Origin: Akkermansia muciniphila
GTDB taxonomy: Bacteria; Verrucomicrobiota; Verrucomicrobiia; Verrucomicrobiales; Akkermansiaceae
NCBI RefSeq assembly: GCF_040616545.1
Contig: NZ_CP156688.1
Location: 992,001 to 1,056,000 of the forward strand
Reading direction: 5' to 3'
Length of the DNA stretch: 64,000 bases
The translations under genes and the position numbers were made by a program. Under the pieces are notes generated by a model. The model did no database searches and was not told where the DNA came from. It saw nothing but the letters and a program-made list of their open reading frames with translations. Numbering within the stretch: position 1 is the stretch's first letter; every line of letters begins with the position of its first letter. Shown in pieces: positions 19,701-28,106 of this stretch.

Positions 19701-22670
19701 CCGCAACAGCCCGTTCTTTGTATCAAAACTGTACCGTTCATGGATGAGGCCGCCGTTGGCACTAGCCCGGGAAAGACGGACCACGTTGCCCCAGCCATCC
19801 GTTACAGATTGTTCCATGAGGACCGGTTCCCCGGCTTCCTGCGGTATAAGGGTGGAATGGAGAATCCCTTCTTCCGTGCATTCCGTTTGATAAAGCAAAT
19901 GCCTCTGTCCCGTTCCGCTTTGTTCCAAAACGGTTCCATCCGCATGGCGGCGGGTGACAAGCGTAGCTCCTGCCGGCGTGGTAGCGGTTTCCGTCAATCC
20001 ATCCTCACTATAGGCATAAGCATGGTCTCTCCCAAGCACGTCCGTTTCACGAACAAGCTGCCCCAGCAGGTTGTATTCCCGCCCTTCACTGGTGGCCATG
20101 GGACCGACGTCCCGCCGTATCGCCAAGGTTCTGCCAAAAGCGTCCCGCGTGTAGCTGACAATGGTTTCCGGAGTAGTTTCCGTAGCCGAACGAATGGTTT
20201 CCACAAGCTGGCGGGCCGTGTTGTAGGCATACGTAGTCATCACTCCGTCTTCATCCTTTTCCCACAAGGGGCCGCAACACATCATTTCACGTTCCGTCAC
20301 GCGTCCGTTGCCGCGCGTGCGCTTGATCCATCGCCTCTCCTTGTCATATTCGTAGTCCGCCGTATCTGTCAATGCCCAGGTTCCATCCATCAGAAAAGCG
20401 TATTTTTCTATCCGGGTGTTGGTACCCTGCGCAGATACGTAAGTCAATTTGCGCTTGCTCTGCCCCGGCACAGCTTCTCCCTCAACCCGGGTTTCCGCCG
20501 TAATCCTGTACAGGGCGCCGTGCTGACTGTTTGCTTCATACTCGTAAGAGGTCTGTACTCCATTGACGGCCTGCCGCATCTTCAACCGGCCCCTTGCATG
20601 GACATTGGAAGCCGAGGGCATCCATGTTTCCGTTATTTCCACTTGCTCTCCTTCCGCACCCAGGGCAGTCGTCCGCTTAGTCACACGGCGCACGTCATTG
20701 GCTTCCTCATAGGTGTAGTGCGTGTCCCTCAACCGCACAGCTTTGATGGTAAGAACGACATATTGGTGAATGATATCCGGATCAGGACGGTCCGAGTACC
20801 GGTAATAGGTGTAGGTGCCTTTTCTTTCCCCTCCGGACCAAGGTTCCATGCGAACTGTTTCACGGCCAAAAGCGTCGTAGGCCCACGTCTTGACACTCCC
20901 GTCGGGAGCCGTCTCCCGGGACAGCTTTCCTATACTGTTATAATCGTAAGTGGTTTCCCGGGCATAGTCGGTGCCGTAGGCTTCAATGCGGCTGGTGCAA
21001 AGGTTCCCCTTGGAGGTCTGTTCATAAGTTTCACATACACGTGAAATGGGTGTTCCGGTTTCTCCGCGCTGAACGGTAGTGATCAATTTCCATGTGGTGG
21101 AAGTGACAGCCTGTTTTTCCCGCAGGGTGTAAATGGCGTCTTCTCCTTCACCCTGGGACATGCACCAGGCGCCTCCCGTTCCCTGCCAATAACGGGTAAC
21201 ATATGGAGAACGGCCTTCAGCCTGTTCCGTAACCGTGAGCTTGCTGGTTGCCGCATCTCCGGAAATGGAGAAAGTTTTAAAAGGGGTCCCCGTGACGGGA
21301 TAAACGCCATTCGCCTTTTCCCCCACCTGCTCCGGCAGATAAAAGGCAATCACATAGCCGTCAGCCGTCACATGTTCTATGCTGGCAAGGCCATCCCACA
21401 GATTCCATATCTGGCGGATGTTTCCGTCACTCCCCCGCACGATGTCCAGGTATCGGGAAAAATCCTGCGTCGTATAGGAAGAACCAAGTTTGGAGACATA
21501 CCCGGTAGCATTCTTTAGGGAAGAGAGGGAAGACCCTCCGTACAGAACGGAATTTCCCCTGTTATTGCTCACGCGCATTTCCGCGGCAAAGGAAGAAGCC
21601 GCATCGGAAGTACGGCTGCTTTCCTGTGCGTAAGTCATGGAAACGGAACCTCCCCGTTTCTTGGAGCCGCCTATGGAACCCGCACTGGCCGCGCCGGCAT
21701 AGCAATAGTAGTTGACATTGGTCCCCCCATTCCTGATCTGAAAAGCCGTGTCCGCTCTCAAGGGACTTCCGGCAGGCGGCCGGATGCTGCTTGCCATCGG
21801 GTGCAGGTATTGAAGAGCGGCGGGAGTCCACAATTTGGATGAAAAGTTGTAAGCTACAATTTCCAACATGCCATAAGGCATTCCTTCCATCCCCCGGAAA
21901 GCGCCGAAATTGGTGCGCCACACCATGCTGGTTTTCCTGGTCTGGGTGGTTACGCGCCTGCCGGCGGAAGAAATGTTGCCGCGCATGGCGGGAGAAGAGA
22001 ACAGCCCGCGAGCTGTAGGAAGGGGGACATCCCCTCCTGTGTTATCCATGCATCCGTCCGAGGAAGAAGGGTTGCCAACCGGATCATCACCGTCTTCATC
22101 CCCTCCATTGTTGCCGTCCGGACATGGATTGCTGGAGCTGCTGTTGGGAGAGCTGCTGCTCCCTCCGCTGCTGGAGCCGCATGCATCGTCTTCACCTTCA
22201 TCATCATTGTCCATCGGCTCCGTTTCCGTATCCGGAGGAACATAGGAAGAGGAAGAACCGGTCTGATGGTCAGTGATGACCACGTTCATGTCAAAAGTAA
22301 GTTTGGCGACATTCTTCTTATGGTCCTTAAGGGTAATGTTATGATATTCCAAATGGGCCTCATGCTTCCCTCCCTGGATATCAAATGAGGTTGTCTCCGG
22401 GCTGTAAGTACCGCCTCCTTCCGGTCCGCGCGGACCGAGATCCATCACCTCTTTTTGATCCACCGTCAGCGTCGCCAAATCATCGGCGCCCATGGTGACA
22501 AAGCATTTGGCCGTTTCAGAAGGCCCCAGCGGGCGCACCTCAAATTCCCAATTCCAGTTCCGGTCAAAAGCATCCGGAGCGCTTTGATCGATGGGCGTCG
22601 GTTTTCCTCCGCTGCCGGAACTGCGCGCCCCTGTCAGGGAATTGATATCATCGTTAAATTGTTCTCTCAT
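16767..22670 (-). CDS. Rhs/YD-repeat polymorphic toxin
   Basis: The 1967-residue protein has a family-unassigned N-terminal region, then an acidic Ser/Gly/Asp linker (about residues 150-215). A long YD-repeat shell follows (about 560-1730, many TTYDYN/YAYDxxGR units), then an RHS core (LGLVYYNYRYYNDLDGRWINRDP, ending near DVRGQ at about 1811) and a 156-residue tip. The tip opens with a hydrophobic segment and continues with a basic, cysteine-containing domain (7 Cys, plus CFDGGDAGH). Rhs proteins encapsulate a C-terminal toxin and release it into neighbours; the tip is the exchangeable effector and here is more AT-rich than the shell. No signal peptide or PAAR domain is seen, so the export route is unclear. 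The immunity candidate follows immediately. Tip activity cannot be assigned. Confidence 0.93.
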   Translation of the reverse strand: MREQFNDDINSLTGARSSGSGGKPTPIDQSAPDAFDRNWNWEFEVRPLGPSETAKCFVTMGADDLATLTVDQKEVMDLGPRGPEGGGTYSPETTSFDIQGGKHEAHLEYHNITLKDHKKNVAKLTFDMNVVITDHQTGSSSSYVPPDTETEPMDNDDEGEDDACGSSSGGSSSSPNSSSSNPCPDGNNGGDEDGDDPVGNPSSSDGCMDNTGGDVPLPTARGLFSSPAMRGNISSAGRRVTTQTRKTSMVWRTNFGAFRGMEGMPYGMLEIVAYNFSSKLWTPAALQYLHPMASSIRPPAGSPLRADTAFQIRNGGTNVNYYCYAGAASAGSIGGSKKRGGSVSMTYAQESSRTSDAASSFAAEMRVSNNRGNSVLYGGSSLSSLKNATGYVSKLGSSYTTQDFSRYLDIVRGSDGNIRQIWNLWDGLASIEHVTADGYVIAFYLPEQVGEKANGVYPVTGTPFKTFSISGDAATSKLTVTEQAEGRSPYVTRYWQGTGGAWCMSQGEGEDAIYTLREKQAVTSTTWKLITTVQRGETGTPISRVCETYEQTSKGNLCTSRIEAYGTDYARETTYDYNSIGKLSRETAPDGSVKTWAYDAFGRETVRMEPWSGGERKGTYTYYRYSDRPDPDIIHQYVVLTIKAVRLRDTHYTYEEANDVRRVTKRTTALGAEGEQVEITETWMPSASNVHARGRLKMRQAVNGVQTSYEYEANSQHGALYRITAETRVEGEAVPGQSKRKLTYVSAQGTNTRIEKYAFLMDGTWALTDTADYEYDKERRWIKRTRGNGRVTEREMMCCGPLWEKDEDGVMTTYAYNTARQLVETIRSATETTPETIVSYTRDAFGRTLAIRRDVGPMATSEGREYNLLGQLVRETDVLGRDHAYAYSEDGLTETATTPAGATLVTRRHADGTVLEQSGTGQRHLLYQTECTEEGILHSTLIPQEAGEPVLMEQSVTDGWGNVVRLSRASANGGLIHERYSFDTKNGLLRKGTDGMAPMLYDYDSFGNVVKETWKLAEEPAPANSRVTEYSYACERREDGIYRVKTVINYNSYGLPYSKSTSTLVSFLSPVVAEKIISSDTRGNEIPEWMEYTAPGKRTIRKQVPDSVVIAEVLVIDGYEVSKKDFANMTTTAARSYTATGKKEILTDTRGNETTIMFDLAGRETGRTDAAGNTVTTAYDPATALPSCITDALGKTACYAYDLRGRKTAEYGTAAQPSVFAYDDADRLIELKTFRAPEETIAGDPSERTDGDTTVWSYDEGSGLMTAKTYADGHGETYSYDGWNRLVAKSQARTVDEQGTHLMTTYGYDELTGNLLSVTHNDATPAIGYTYNHLNLLTQVTDDSGTRTISYNQYNEAVRENTAGLVASRLDYQIDSLGRLSGYGLQYKDDVVFQTIWNYDMYKRLGTVSLRHAGERFTYGYHAVHGLLETLTYPNALKRWYTREEKRDLLTKIAYQRPGSSDYVAKVDYTYDALGRPLEKKDYFNTPNPDLIHVYTYNDRGELAADAMSRGGTYSYSYDNIGNRLTSQEGAEAPSTVYVSNNLNQYVSGDRAPSRGGTEEVEIVYETNSLNQYTSITGGEERPSIREYDEDGNQIKVKTSTGEWEVKYNALNQAVRFTQDAKRVECRYDYLNRRVEKAVYEGEVLVSRKRFIYRGFLQLAELDAVNATETVQPVLRKTYLWDPMESTATRILAMTTFDETGTYVENLFYTHDLLKNTTGLFDTQGERRALYEYGPYGNVLRMEGNMAEDNPFRSSSEYSDDELGLVYYNYRYYNDLDGRWINRDPIVERAQDNSYTYVSNMPCSLIDVRGQFGFAIALVNPIGLAIAAIVVVGAAITEVVEPGTIRKVVKKISEEITPKVEPVAIPVSDTKPKIDCEELRRIKREAKKASRGQSCKELCIPEHPKVSDCEDFKNRAQKLENAEKARKAYDSNCFDGGDAGHIEQSEGIGNGARRCWNLYDECRKKLP
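16770..17237 (-). other. Variable C-terminal tip of the Rhs protein
   Basis: These 156 codons follow the conserved core and encode the candidate toxin. The first 30 residues are hydrophobic (FAIALVNPIGLAIAAIVVVG). The rest is hydrophilic with Cys in IDCEEL, QSCKELC, SDCED, SNCFDGG, RRCW and DECRK. The DNA is clearly richer in A/T than the shell, the usual sign of tip replacement. Confidence 0.7.
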
Positions 22671-23059
22671 GGTTGAAATAGATTAATTATTGATTATCAA
22701 TCATTGCTTGATTCCGGTACGGGAATCCCAGCAATAACTTTATCAATTCATTACCTATGCCAACTAATTTTTACTCTTCAACACGTCCAAAACGGGATAG
22801 GCGCGCTCCAAGGGTCATAAGAATATCTGCCATTCCATTCACTCCGGCGGCAGGAAAACTACTTCTTTCCCTTCAAAAAGAGGGGATTTTTCATTACTGT
22901 GGAAGCTTCATTGAATAACGGCTGGCTCCCCCTCGCCCGGAATAGATGACCAATCCTGTCCCCCCGGGCATCAAACCGGTCTTTTCCCGCCGGAGCCCGG
23001 TACGGGAGCCGTTACAGGCAAAAGGGAAGAATACCCTTTCTGCCGGACATTTCTATCAT
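22671..23059. promoter_or_regulatory. Gene-free region upstream of the Rhs gene
   Basis: I see no gene in these 389 bases. The part nearest the Rhs start is AT-rich and contains a perfect 13-base palindrome, ATTGATTATCAAT (22689-22701), and a GATTCC/GGAATC hairpin (22710-22727). These could be regulatory for the leftward Rhs gene. The right half is GC-rich and featureless. Confidence 0.35.
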
Positions 23060-23551
23060 TCAGGAGAGCTGCTCCTTCAAATGCTCCAGCAGGTTGGCGC
23101 AGCCGTCCTGAAACAATTCCACCACATGGTCAAAGCCCTCCTGGCCCCCGTAGTAGGGGTCCGGCACTTCCTCATCCAAAAAACGGGTGGTGAAAAAGCA
23201 CATGGGGACAATTTTCCCTTCCCATTGCCCGCTTTTGTCCAGCCGTTTCAAATCCCGCAGATTCTCCCGGTCCATCCCTACAACCAGGTCGAACTGTTCC
23301 AGATCATCCTTCCGCACGGGGCGTGATTTGACTCCCGGATTCCGATAACCGTATTTTTCCAGGGCCTGCACCATCCGGGCATCCGGCGGACAGCCCCGGT
23401 GGTAGCCGATCGTTCCGGCGGAATCGCTCTCAATCAGGTTTTCCAAACCTTGCTCCTCCACCATCTTTTTAAAAATGATTTCCGCCGCGGGAGAACGGCA
23501 GATATTGCCCAGGCAGACAAAAAGGACTCGGTAAGGTTCGGAAGCATTCAT
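23060..23551 (-). CDS. Low-molecular-weight protein-tyrosine phosphatase
   Basis: The 163 residues carry the complete LMW-PTP signature: the phosphate-binding loop CLGNICRS (C13-X5-R19) near the N-terminus and the general-acid Asp in EVPDPYYGG near the C-terminus. The mid-protein SRPVRKDDLEQFDLVVGMDREN segment is typical. In bacteria such enzymes often control tyrosine kinases of polysaccharide export, but no kinase is adjacent here. The ATG at 23551 is preferred over an in-frame TTG three codons upstream. It is divergent from guaB across about 190 bases. Confidence 0.94.
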   Translation of the reverse strand: MNASEPYRVLFVCLGNICRSPAAEIIFKKMVEEQGLENLIESDSAGTIGYHRGCPPDARMVQALEKYGYRNPGVKSRPVRKDDLEQFDLVVGMDRENLRDLKRLDKSGQWEGKIVPMCFFTTRFLDEEVPDPYYGGQEGFDHVVELFQDGCANLLEHLKEQLS

Positions 23552-23710
23552 GGGAGACAATTATTTTCTTTCAGGATAGGCAAGACGCTTCCCCGGATCA
23601 AGAGGGAAGAGTTTCCTGCACGGAAAGCAGACACACGCCGGGACAACGCAGGGAGCAAACCGCAGAACCCCGCCGGGCCGTCCAAAAATAAGATTCTCCC
23701 GTGTTTCGGC

Positions 23711-23739
23711 TTGCGTCGGAGGGTGTTCGGCTGTAGATT
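23711..23739 (+). promoter_or_regulatory. Promoter of guaB, apparently leaderless
   Basis: TTGCGT (23711-23716), a 17-base spacer and TAGATT (23734-23739) are followed by the guaB ATG only 5 bases later. Transcription would start at or very near the A of the start codon. Confidence 0.45.
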
Positions 23740-23744
23740 ATCGC

Positions 23745-25196
23745 ATGGCAGATCTCCCTCTTGGATTAAGTTTTGATGACGTGCTCCTGCTGCCCCGCCT
23801 GAGCGCGATTCTTCCCGGTGATGCGGACATCAGTTCCCAGCTTGTTCCCGGCTTTGACATGAAAATCCCCATGCTGTCCGCAGCCATGGATACCGTTTCC
23901 GAATCGGAACTGGCGATTGCCCTGGCACGGGAAGGCGGCCTGGCCGTCATTCACCGCAATAATCCCATCGACATCCAGGCGGCCATGGTTTCCCGCGTAA
24001 AGCGTTTTGAAAACGCGGTCATCCCGAATCCCGTCACGGTGAATAAGGACATGACACTTGAAGAAGTCCATCAAATCATGATGGAACAGGGCTATTCCGG
24101 CTTCCCGGTGGTGGACGCCAACCGCCGTCTGGAAGGCATCATCACCGGACGAGACATGCGCGGCGTGGACGATTACCAGAACGTCCGGGTCAAGGACGTC
24201 ATGACTCCCCTTTCCCGCCTGATTACGGCAGCTCCCACCACTACCATTGAGGAAGCGCGCCACATTCTTTACACCCACCGCATTGAAAAGCTTCCCCTGG
24301 TGGATGAAAACGGCGTGCTGGCCGGCCTCATTACGGAAACGGACATCCAGAAGCGCGCCATGTTTGCGGATGCCTCCAAGGACGAGCACGGCCACCTGCG
24401 CTGCGGCGCCGCCGTGGGCGTGGGCCCCGATTACCTGGACCGCGCCAAGGCTCTCATTTCCGCCGGAGCGGACGCCCTGTTCATTGACGCCGCCACCGGC
24501 CACACCACCCGCGTCATGGACGTGGTCTCCAACCTCCGCAAACTGACGGACCGCCCCATCGTGGCCGGCAACGTGGTCACGGCGGAAGGCGCCTCCGACC
24601 TCATCAAGGCAGGCGTGCAGGCCATCAAGGTGGGCGTGGGCCCCGGCTCCATTTGCACCACCCGCGTCATTTCCGGCGTGGGCATGCCCCAGTTCACGGC
24701 TATCCAGGAGGTAGCCTCCGTAGCCCGTCCCGCAGGCGTCACCGTCATTGCGGACGGCGGCATCCGCTACTCCGGGGACATCGTGAAAGCCCTGGCCGCC
24801 GGCGCTGACCTGGTGATGCTGGGCGGCCTGCTGGCCGGCACGGAAGAAAGCCCGGGCAAGGTGGTCCACTATCAGGGCCGCCACTTCAAGCAGTACCGCG
24901 GCATGGGTTCCCTGGGCGCCATGCGCCGCGGCTCCGGTGACCGTTACGGCCAGAACAGCTCCGGCAAGCTCGTCGCGGAAGGCGTGGAAGCGCGTGTCCC
25001 GTACAAGGGCATGCTGGCGGACGTGGTCTTCCAGCTCATGGGCGGCCTGCGCTCCGGCATGGGCTACCTGGGCGCCCACACCCTGGCGGAACTCCGGGAC
25101 AAGGCCCGTTTTGTCCAGATCACCTCCGGCGGCCTGAAAGAAAGCCATCCCCACGACATCACCATTACGGAAGAACCCATCAACTATTCCTGTTAA
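23745..25196 (+). CDS. guaB: IMP dehydrogenase
   Basis: GuaB oxidises IMP to XMP with NAD, the committed step of guanine nucleotide synthesis. The 483 residues show the TIM barrel ([18 protein letters not shown] at the start), a paired CBS insertion (about residues 95-205, with VKDVMTP and [11 protein letters not shown]) and the catalytic loop [10 protein letters not shown] with Cys304. The flap region ([10 protein letters not shown], about 386-395) and the [11 protein letters not shown] segment are intact. The ATG at 23745 is preceded almost immediately by a -10-like box. guaA follows 12 bases after the stop, forming a guaBA operon. Confidence 0.98.
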   Translation: MADLPLGLSFDDVLLLPRLSAILPGDADISSQLVPGFDMKIPMLSAAMDTVSESELAIALAREGGLAVIHRNNPIDIQAAMVSRVKRFENAVIPNPVTVNKDMTLEEVHQIMMEQGYSGFPVVDANRRLEGIITGRDMRGVDDYQNVRVKDVMTPLSRLITAAPTTTIEEARHILYTHRIEKLPLVDENGVLAGLITETDIQKRAMFADASKDEHGHLRCGAAVGVGPDYLDRAKALISAGADALFIDAATGHTTRVMDVVSNLRKLTDRPIVAGNVVTAEGASDLIKAGVQAIKVGVGPGSICTTRVISGVGMPQFTAIQEVASVARPAGVTVIADGGIRYSGDIVKALAAGADLVMLGGLLAGTEESPGKVVHYQGRHFKQYRGMGSLGAMRRGSGDRYGQNSSGKLVAEGVEARVPYKGMLADVVFQLMGGLRSGMGYLGAHTLAELRDKARFVQITSGGLKESHPHDITITEEPINYSC

Positions 25197-25208
25197 ACCC
25201 TCTCTCAC

Positions 25209-26732
25209 ATGGACGACAAGCACCTCGTAGCCGTCATTGACTTCGGCTCCCAATACACCCAGCTCATTGTGCGCCGCGTGCGCGAACTGGGCTACATGGC
25301 CAAACTGTACGCGCTGGAAGACCTGGACCAGATTCATGAACCCGGCGCCGTCATTCTTTCCGGCGGCCCTAAAAGCACCACGGACGCGGACGCCCCGGAC
25401 ATTGATTTTGAATGGCTCCAGAGCCTGAACGTCCCCGTGCTGGGCGTGTGCTACGGCATGCAGCTCCTGAACATCAAGCACGGCGGCTCCGTGAAAGCCA
25501 GCAACAAGCGTGAATACGGCCCCGCCGCCCTGCTGCCGGAAGCCTGCGCGGGCCTGTACCAGGACATGTCAGCCTCCTCCCAGGTATGGATGAGTCATTC
25601 GGATACGGTGGACCATCTGGCGGAAGGCTGCCAGGTCATCGCCCGTAATGCGGAAGGCGTCCCCGTCTCCCTCCAGTGGGGAGAAACCACCTTCGGCATC
25701 CAGTTCCACCCGGAAGTGACCCATTCCCATGAAGGGCGCACCATCCTGCGCAACTTCCTCTCCTGCGCCGCCAACCTCAAGAAGTTCGACATCGGCGACT
25801 TCAAGAGACAGCTCATCCGTGAAATTCAGGAGCGCGTGGGCAGCAAGCAGGTGGTTTGCGGCGTCTCCGGCGGCGTGGACAGCACCGTGCTGGCCGTCCT
25901 GCTGCATGAAGCAGGCGTGAACATGCGCGCCATCTTTGTGGACAACGGCCTGCTGCGCAAGAATGAGGCTGATGAGGTCCGCGCCAATTTCGCCCGCATG
26001 AACGTGGAAATCGAGACCGTGGACGCTTCCGAACGCTTCCTGACGGCCCTGGCCGGGGAAGGCGATCCGGAAAAGAAGCGCCGCATCATCGGCGGCCTGT
26101 TCATCGACGTGTTCTGGGACGCCGTGGGAGACGCGGAAATGCTCGCCCAGGGCACCCTGTACCCGGACGTGATTGAAAGCGCCTCCAATGCCAAATCCAA
26201 GGCCTCCGTCATCAAGACCCACCACAACCGCGTGGAACGCGTACTGGAGCTCCAGGCGCAGGGGAAAGTGCTGGAACCCCTGGCGGAACTGTTCAAGGAC
26301 GAGGTGCGCGAACTGGGAGCCTCCATGGGCATCCCGCACGACATCCTGTGGCGCCACCCCTTCCCCGGTCCCGGCCTGGCCGTGCGCTGCCCCGGCGTGG
26401 TCACCAGGGACCGCCTGGACATCATCCGGGAATGTGACGCCATCTTCATCGGCAATCTGAAAAAGTACGGCTGGTATGAAAAAGTCTGGCAGGCTTATGC
26501 CGGCCTGATTCCCGTGAAGACGGTGGGCGTGAAAGGCGACGAACGCTCCTATGAATGGGCCACCAACCTGCGCGCCATCGTGTCGGAAGACGCCATGACG
26601 GCGGACTGGGTGGAACTGCCCCCCGCACTGCTGCGTGAAACCAGCAACCGGATCCTCAATGAAGTGAAGGGCATCAACCGGGTCCTTTACGATATTTCCA
26701 CCAAGCCCCCGGCTTCCATTGAGTGGGAATAA
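25209..26732 (+). CDS. guaA: GMP synthase (glutamine-hydrolysing)
   Basis: GuaA aminates XMP to GMP with glutamine and ATP. The 507-residue protein has a class I glutamine amidotransferase domain (GVCYGMQLL nucleophile loop near residue 80, and HPEVTHS with the triad His and an adjacent acid), then the ATP-pyrophosphatase domain with GVSGGVDSTVLAVLL (about 217-231). The dimerisation C-terminal domain ends in the conserved KPPASIEWE. Both halves are complete and fused as in most bacteria. It is the second gene of guaBA, and a hairpin at 26740-26770 follows the stop. Confidence 0.98.
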   Translation: MDDKHLVAVIDFGSQYTQLIVRRVRELGYMAKLYALEDLDQIHEPGAVILSGGPKSTTDADAPDIDFEWLQSLNVPVLGVCYGMQLLNIKHGGSVKASNKREYGPAALLPEACAGLYQDMSASSQVWMSHSDTVDHLAEGCQVIARNAEGVPVSLQWGETTFGIQFHPEVTHSHEGRTILRNFLSCAANLKKFDIGDFKRQLIREIQERVGSKQVVCGVSGGVDSTVLAVLLHEAGVNMRAIFVDNGLLRKNEADEVRANFARMNVEIETVDASERFLTALAGEGDPEKKRRIIGGLFIDVFWDAVGDAEMLAQGTLYPDVIESASNAKSKASVIKTHHNRVERVLELQAQGKVLEPLAELFKDEVRELGASMGIPHDILWRHPFPGPGLAVRCPGVVTRDRLDIIRECDAIFIGNLKKYGWYEKVWQAYAGLIPVKTVGVKGDERSYEWATNLRAIVSEDAMTADWVELPPALLRETSNRILNEVKGINRVLYDISTKPPASIEWE

Positions 26733-26739
26733 GGCTTCC

Positions 26740-26770
26740 GCACCCTGCTGACGACCGGGCAGCAGGGTGC
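26740..26770 (+). terminator. Hairpin after guaA
   Basis: GCACCCTGCTG (26740-26750) pairs with CAGCAGGGTGC (26760-26770), an 11-bp perfect stem with a 9-base loop. No T-run follows, so it may be a weak terminator or a processing hairpin between guaA and the acetyltransferase gene. Confidence 0.5.
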
Positions 26771-26809
26771 CTGCCGCCAATACCGCCGGTAATTGAAAGG
26801 AGAACCATC

Positions 26810-27412
26810 ATGACTGAACTGGAAAAATGCATGGCGGGAGAGTGGTATGACTGCCACGACAAGGTGTTTCTGGAATTCAAGGCCAAGACGCATCGCCTCT
26901 TGATGAAATACAATTCCCTGCCCTACGACCATAAGGAGGAGAAATACCAGGTATTGAAGGAAATGCTTGGCAGCATCGGCGCCAAAGTCTCCATAGGCCA
27001 TTCCTTCACCTGCGACTACGGCTGCAATATCCATATCGGGAACAACGTCACTGTCAATACGGGCTGCACGTTCGTGGACTGTAATAAAATCACCATTGGC
27101 AGCAATGTGCTGATCGCCCCCAACGTGCAGATTTACACCGCTACGCATCCCATTGACCTGAATGAGCGCCTCACTCCCGTTAAAACGGCGGAGGGCGTTG
27201 AATACGTTCGCCATACCTTTGCCCTTCCGGTGACGATAGAAGACGGCTGCTGGATTGGAGGGGGCGTGATCATCCTGCCGGGCATTACGATTGGAAAAGG
27301 CAGCGTCATCGGAGCCGGCAGCGTAGTCACCCGGAATATTCCCGCCAACAGCCTGGCGGCGGGAAATCCCTGCAAAGTTATCCGTAAAATCAACGGAAGC
27401 CCGGAACAATGA
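26810..27412 (+). CDS. Sugar O-acetyltransferase (maltose/galactoside acetyltransferase family)
   Basis: The 200-residue protein is a left-handed beta-helix acetyltransferase of the Maa/LacA/NodL type that moves acetyl from acetyl-CoA to sugar hydroxyls. It opens with the family's maltose-acetyltransferase cap (MTELEKCMAGEWYDCHDKVFLE) and continues with hexapeptide repeats. The TATHPIDL stretch supplies the catalytic His, and a GCWIGGGVIILPGITIGKGSVIGAGSVVT coil closes the helix. The ATG at 26810 is supported by AAAGGAGA 7 bases upstream, one of the few clear Shine-Dalgarno sites here. Its stop overlaps the next start (ATGA), so it is coupled to the HAD phosphatase. The sugar substrate is unknown. 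Confidence 0.92.
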   Translation: MTELEKCMAGEWYDCHDKVFLEFKAKTHRLLMKYNSLPYDHKEEKYQVLKEMLGSIGAKVSIGHSFTCDYGCNIHIGNNVTVNTGCTFVDCNKITIGSNVLIAPNVQIYTATHPIDLNERLTPVKTAEGVEYVRHTFALPVTIEDGCWIGGGVIILPGITIGKGSVIGAGSVVTRNIPANSLAAGNPCKVIRKINGSPEQ

Positions 27413-28056
27413 TTAAACTGATAGCGTTTGACCTGGACGGCACCATCGGAGAGACAGTCCCCCTGTGCATCAGGGCGTTTGAGCAGGCGGTCTCCCCCTA
27501 CGCGGGCCGTACGCTAAGCGAACGGGAAATCACGCAAACCTTCGGCCTCAATGAAGTCGGAATGATCAAGGTAGTGGCCGGGGAAAAATGGCGGGAAGCC
27601 CTTCATGACTTTTATCCGGTTTATGAGCAAATGCATGATGAATGTCCGGAACCGTATGAAGGCATTCGCGAGCTGATCCACACCCTGAAAGCCGCGGGGA
27701 TATTGGTTGCCCTGATTACCGGAAAGGGAGAAAAGAGCTGCCGCATCACACTTGAAAAATTCGGCATGCAGGATCTGTTCTGCTCTGTCAAAACCGGTGC
27801 GGAAGACAGGCCGAACAAGGCGGAAGCTATTGAGGAACTGCTGAATGCCTACCACGTGGAAAAGGATGAATTTTATTACATCGGAGACGCGGTTTCGGAT
27901 GTAACCGCCTGTAAAAAAGCGGGCGTGCCCTGCCTGTCCGCCGCCTGGGGAACCACCGCGGACATCAGCGGACTGGAAGAAGCCAATCCTTCAAGGGTAT
28001 TTTTCAGCATTGAGGACCTGGCGCATTTCCTGCTCCATTTGCGGGAAAGCGCCTGA
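27409..28056 (+). CDS. HAD-superfamily hydrolase (phosphoglycolate phosphatase-like)
   Basis: The 215 residues show the HAD motifs in order: FDLDGTIGE (motif I nucleophile Asp, residues 7-15), LVALITGKGEKS (motif II Thr), a lysine in the RPNKAEAIEEL region (motif III) and YIGDAVSDVTACKKAG (motif IV acids). A helical cap lies between motifs I and II, as in Gph/PGMB-type phosphatases. The start codon sits in the ATGA overlap with the acetyltransferase gene, so the two are translated together. The substrate is a phosphorylated small molecule but cannot be specified. Confidence 0.9.
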   Translation: MIKLIAFDLDGTIGETVPLCIRAFEQAVSPYAGRTLSEREITQTFGLNEVGMIKVVAGEKWREALHDFYPVYEQMHDECPEPYEGIRELIHTLKAAGILVALITGKGEKSCRITLEKFGMQDLFCSVKTGAEDRPNKAEAIEELLNAYHVEKDEFYYIGDAVSDVTACKKAGVPCLSAAWGTTADISGLEEANPSRVFFSIEDLAHFLLHLRESA

Positions 28057-28106
28057 CCTGCTCCGTTCCTTTGCCTTAACCAGTCGCGCCCAGCAATCTT
28101 CCCGCC

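Noticed and set aside
17300-21000. DNA tandem repeats or CRISPR-like spacing in the Rhs region
   Set aside because: The repetition is at protein level (YD motifs) with irregular spacing; no repeated DNA unit with unique spacers occurs anywhere in the window.
18849-21044. 731-residue open frame opposite the Rhs gene
   Set aside because: It mirrors the repetitive YD-shell codons; its composition is that of an antisense shadow and it has no recognisable domain.
14104-22670. Transposase, integrase or att sites bounding the Rhs island
   Set aside because: I find no transposase or integrase frame and no terminal inverted repeats; only the glycosyltransferase direct repeat is supported.
23766-25481. 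571-residue open frame opposite guaB
   Set aside because: The protein is an Ala/His/Gly-rich antisense artefact of GC-rich coding sequence over a certain guaB.
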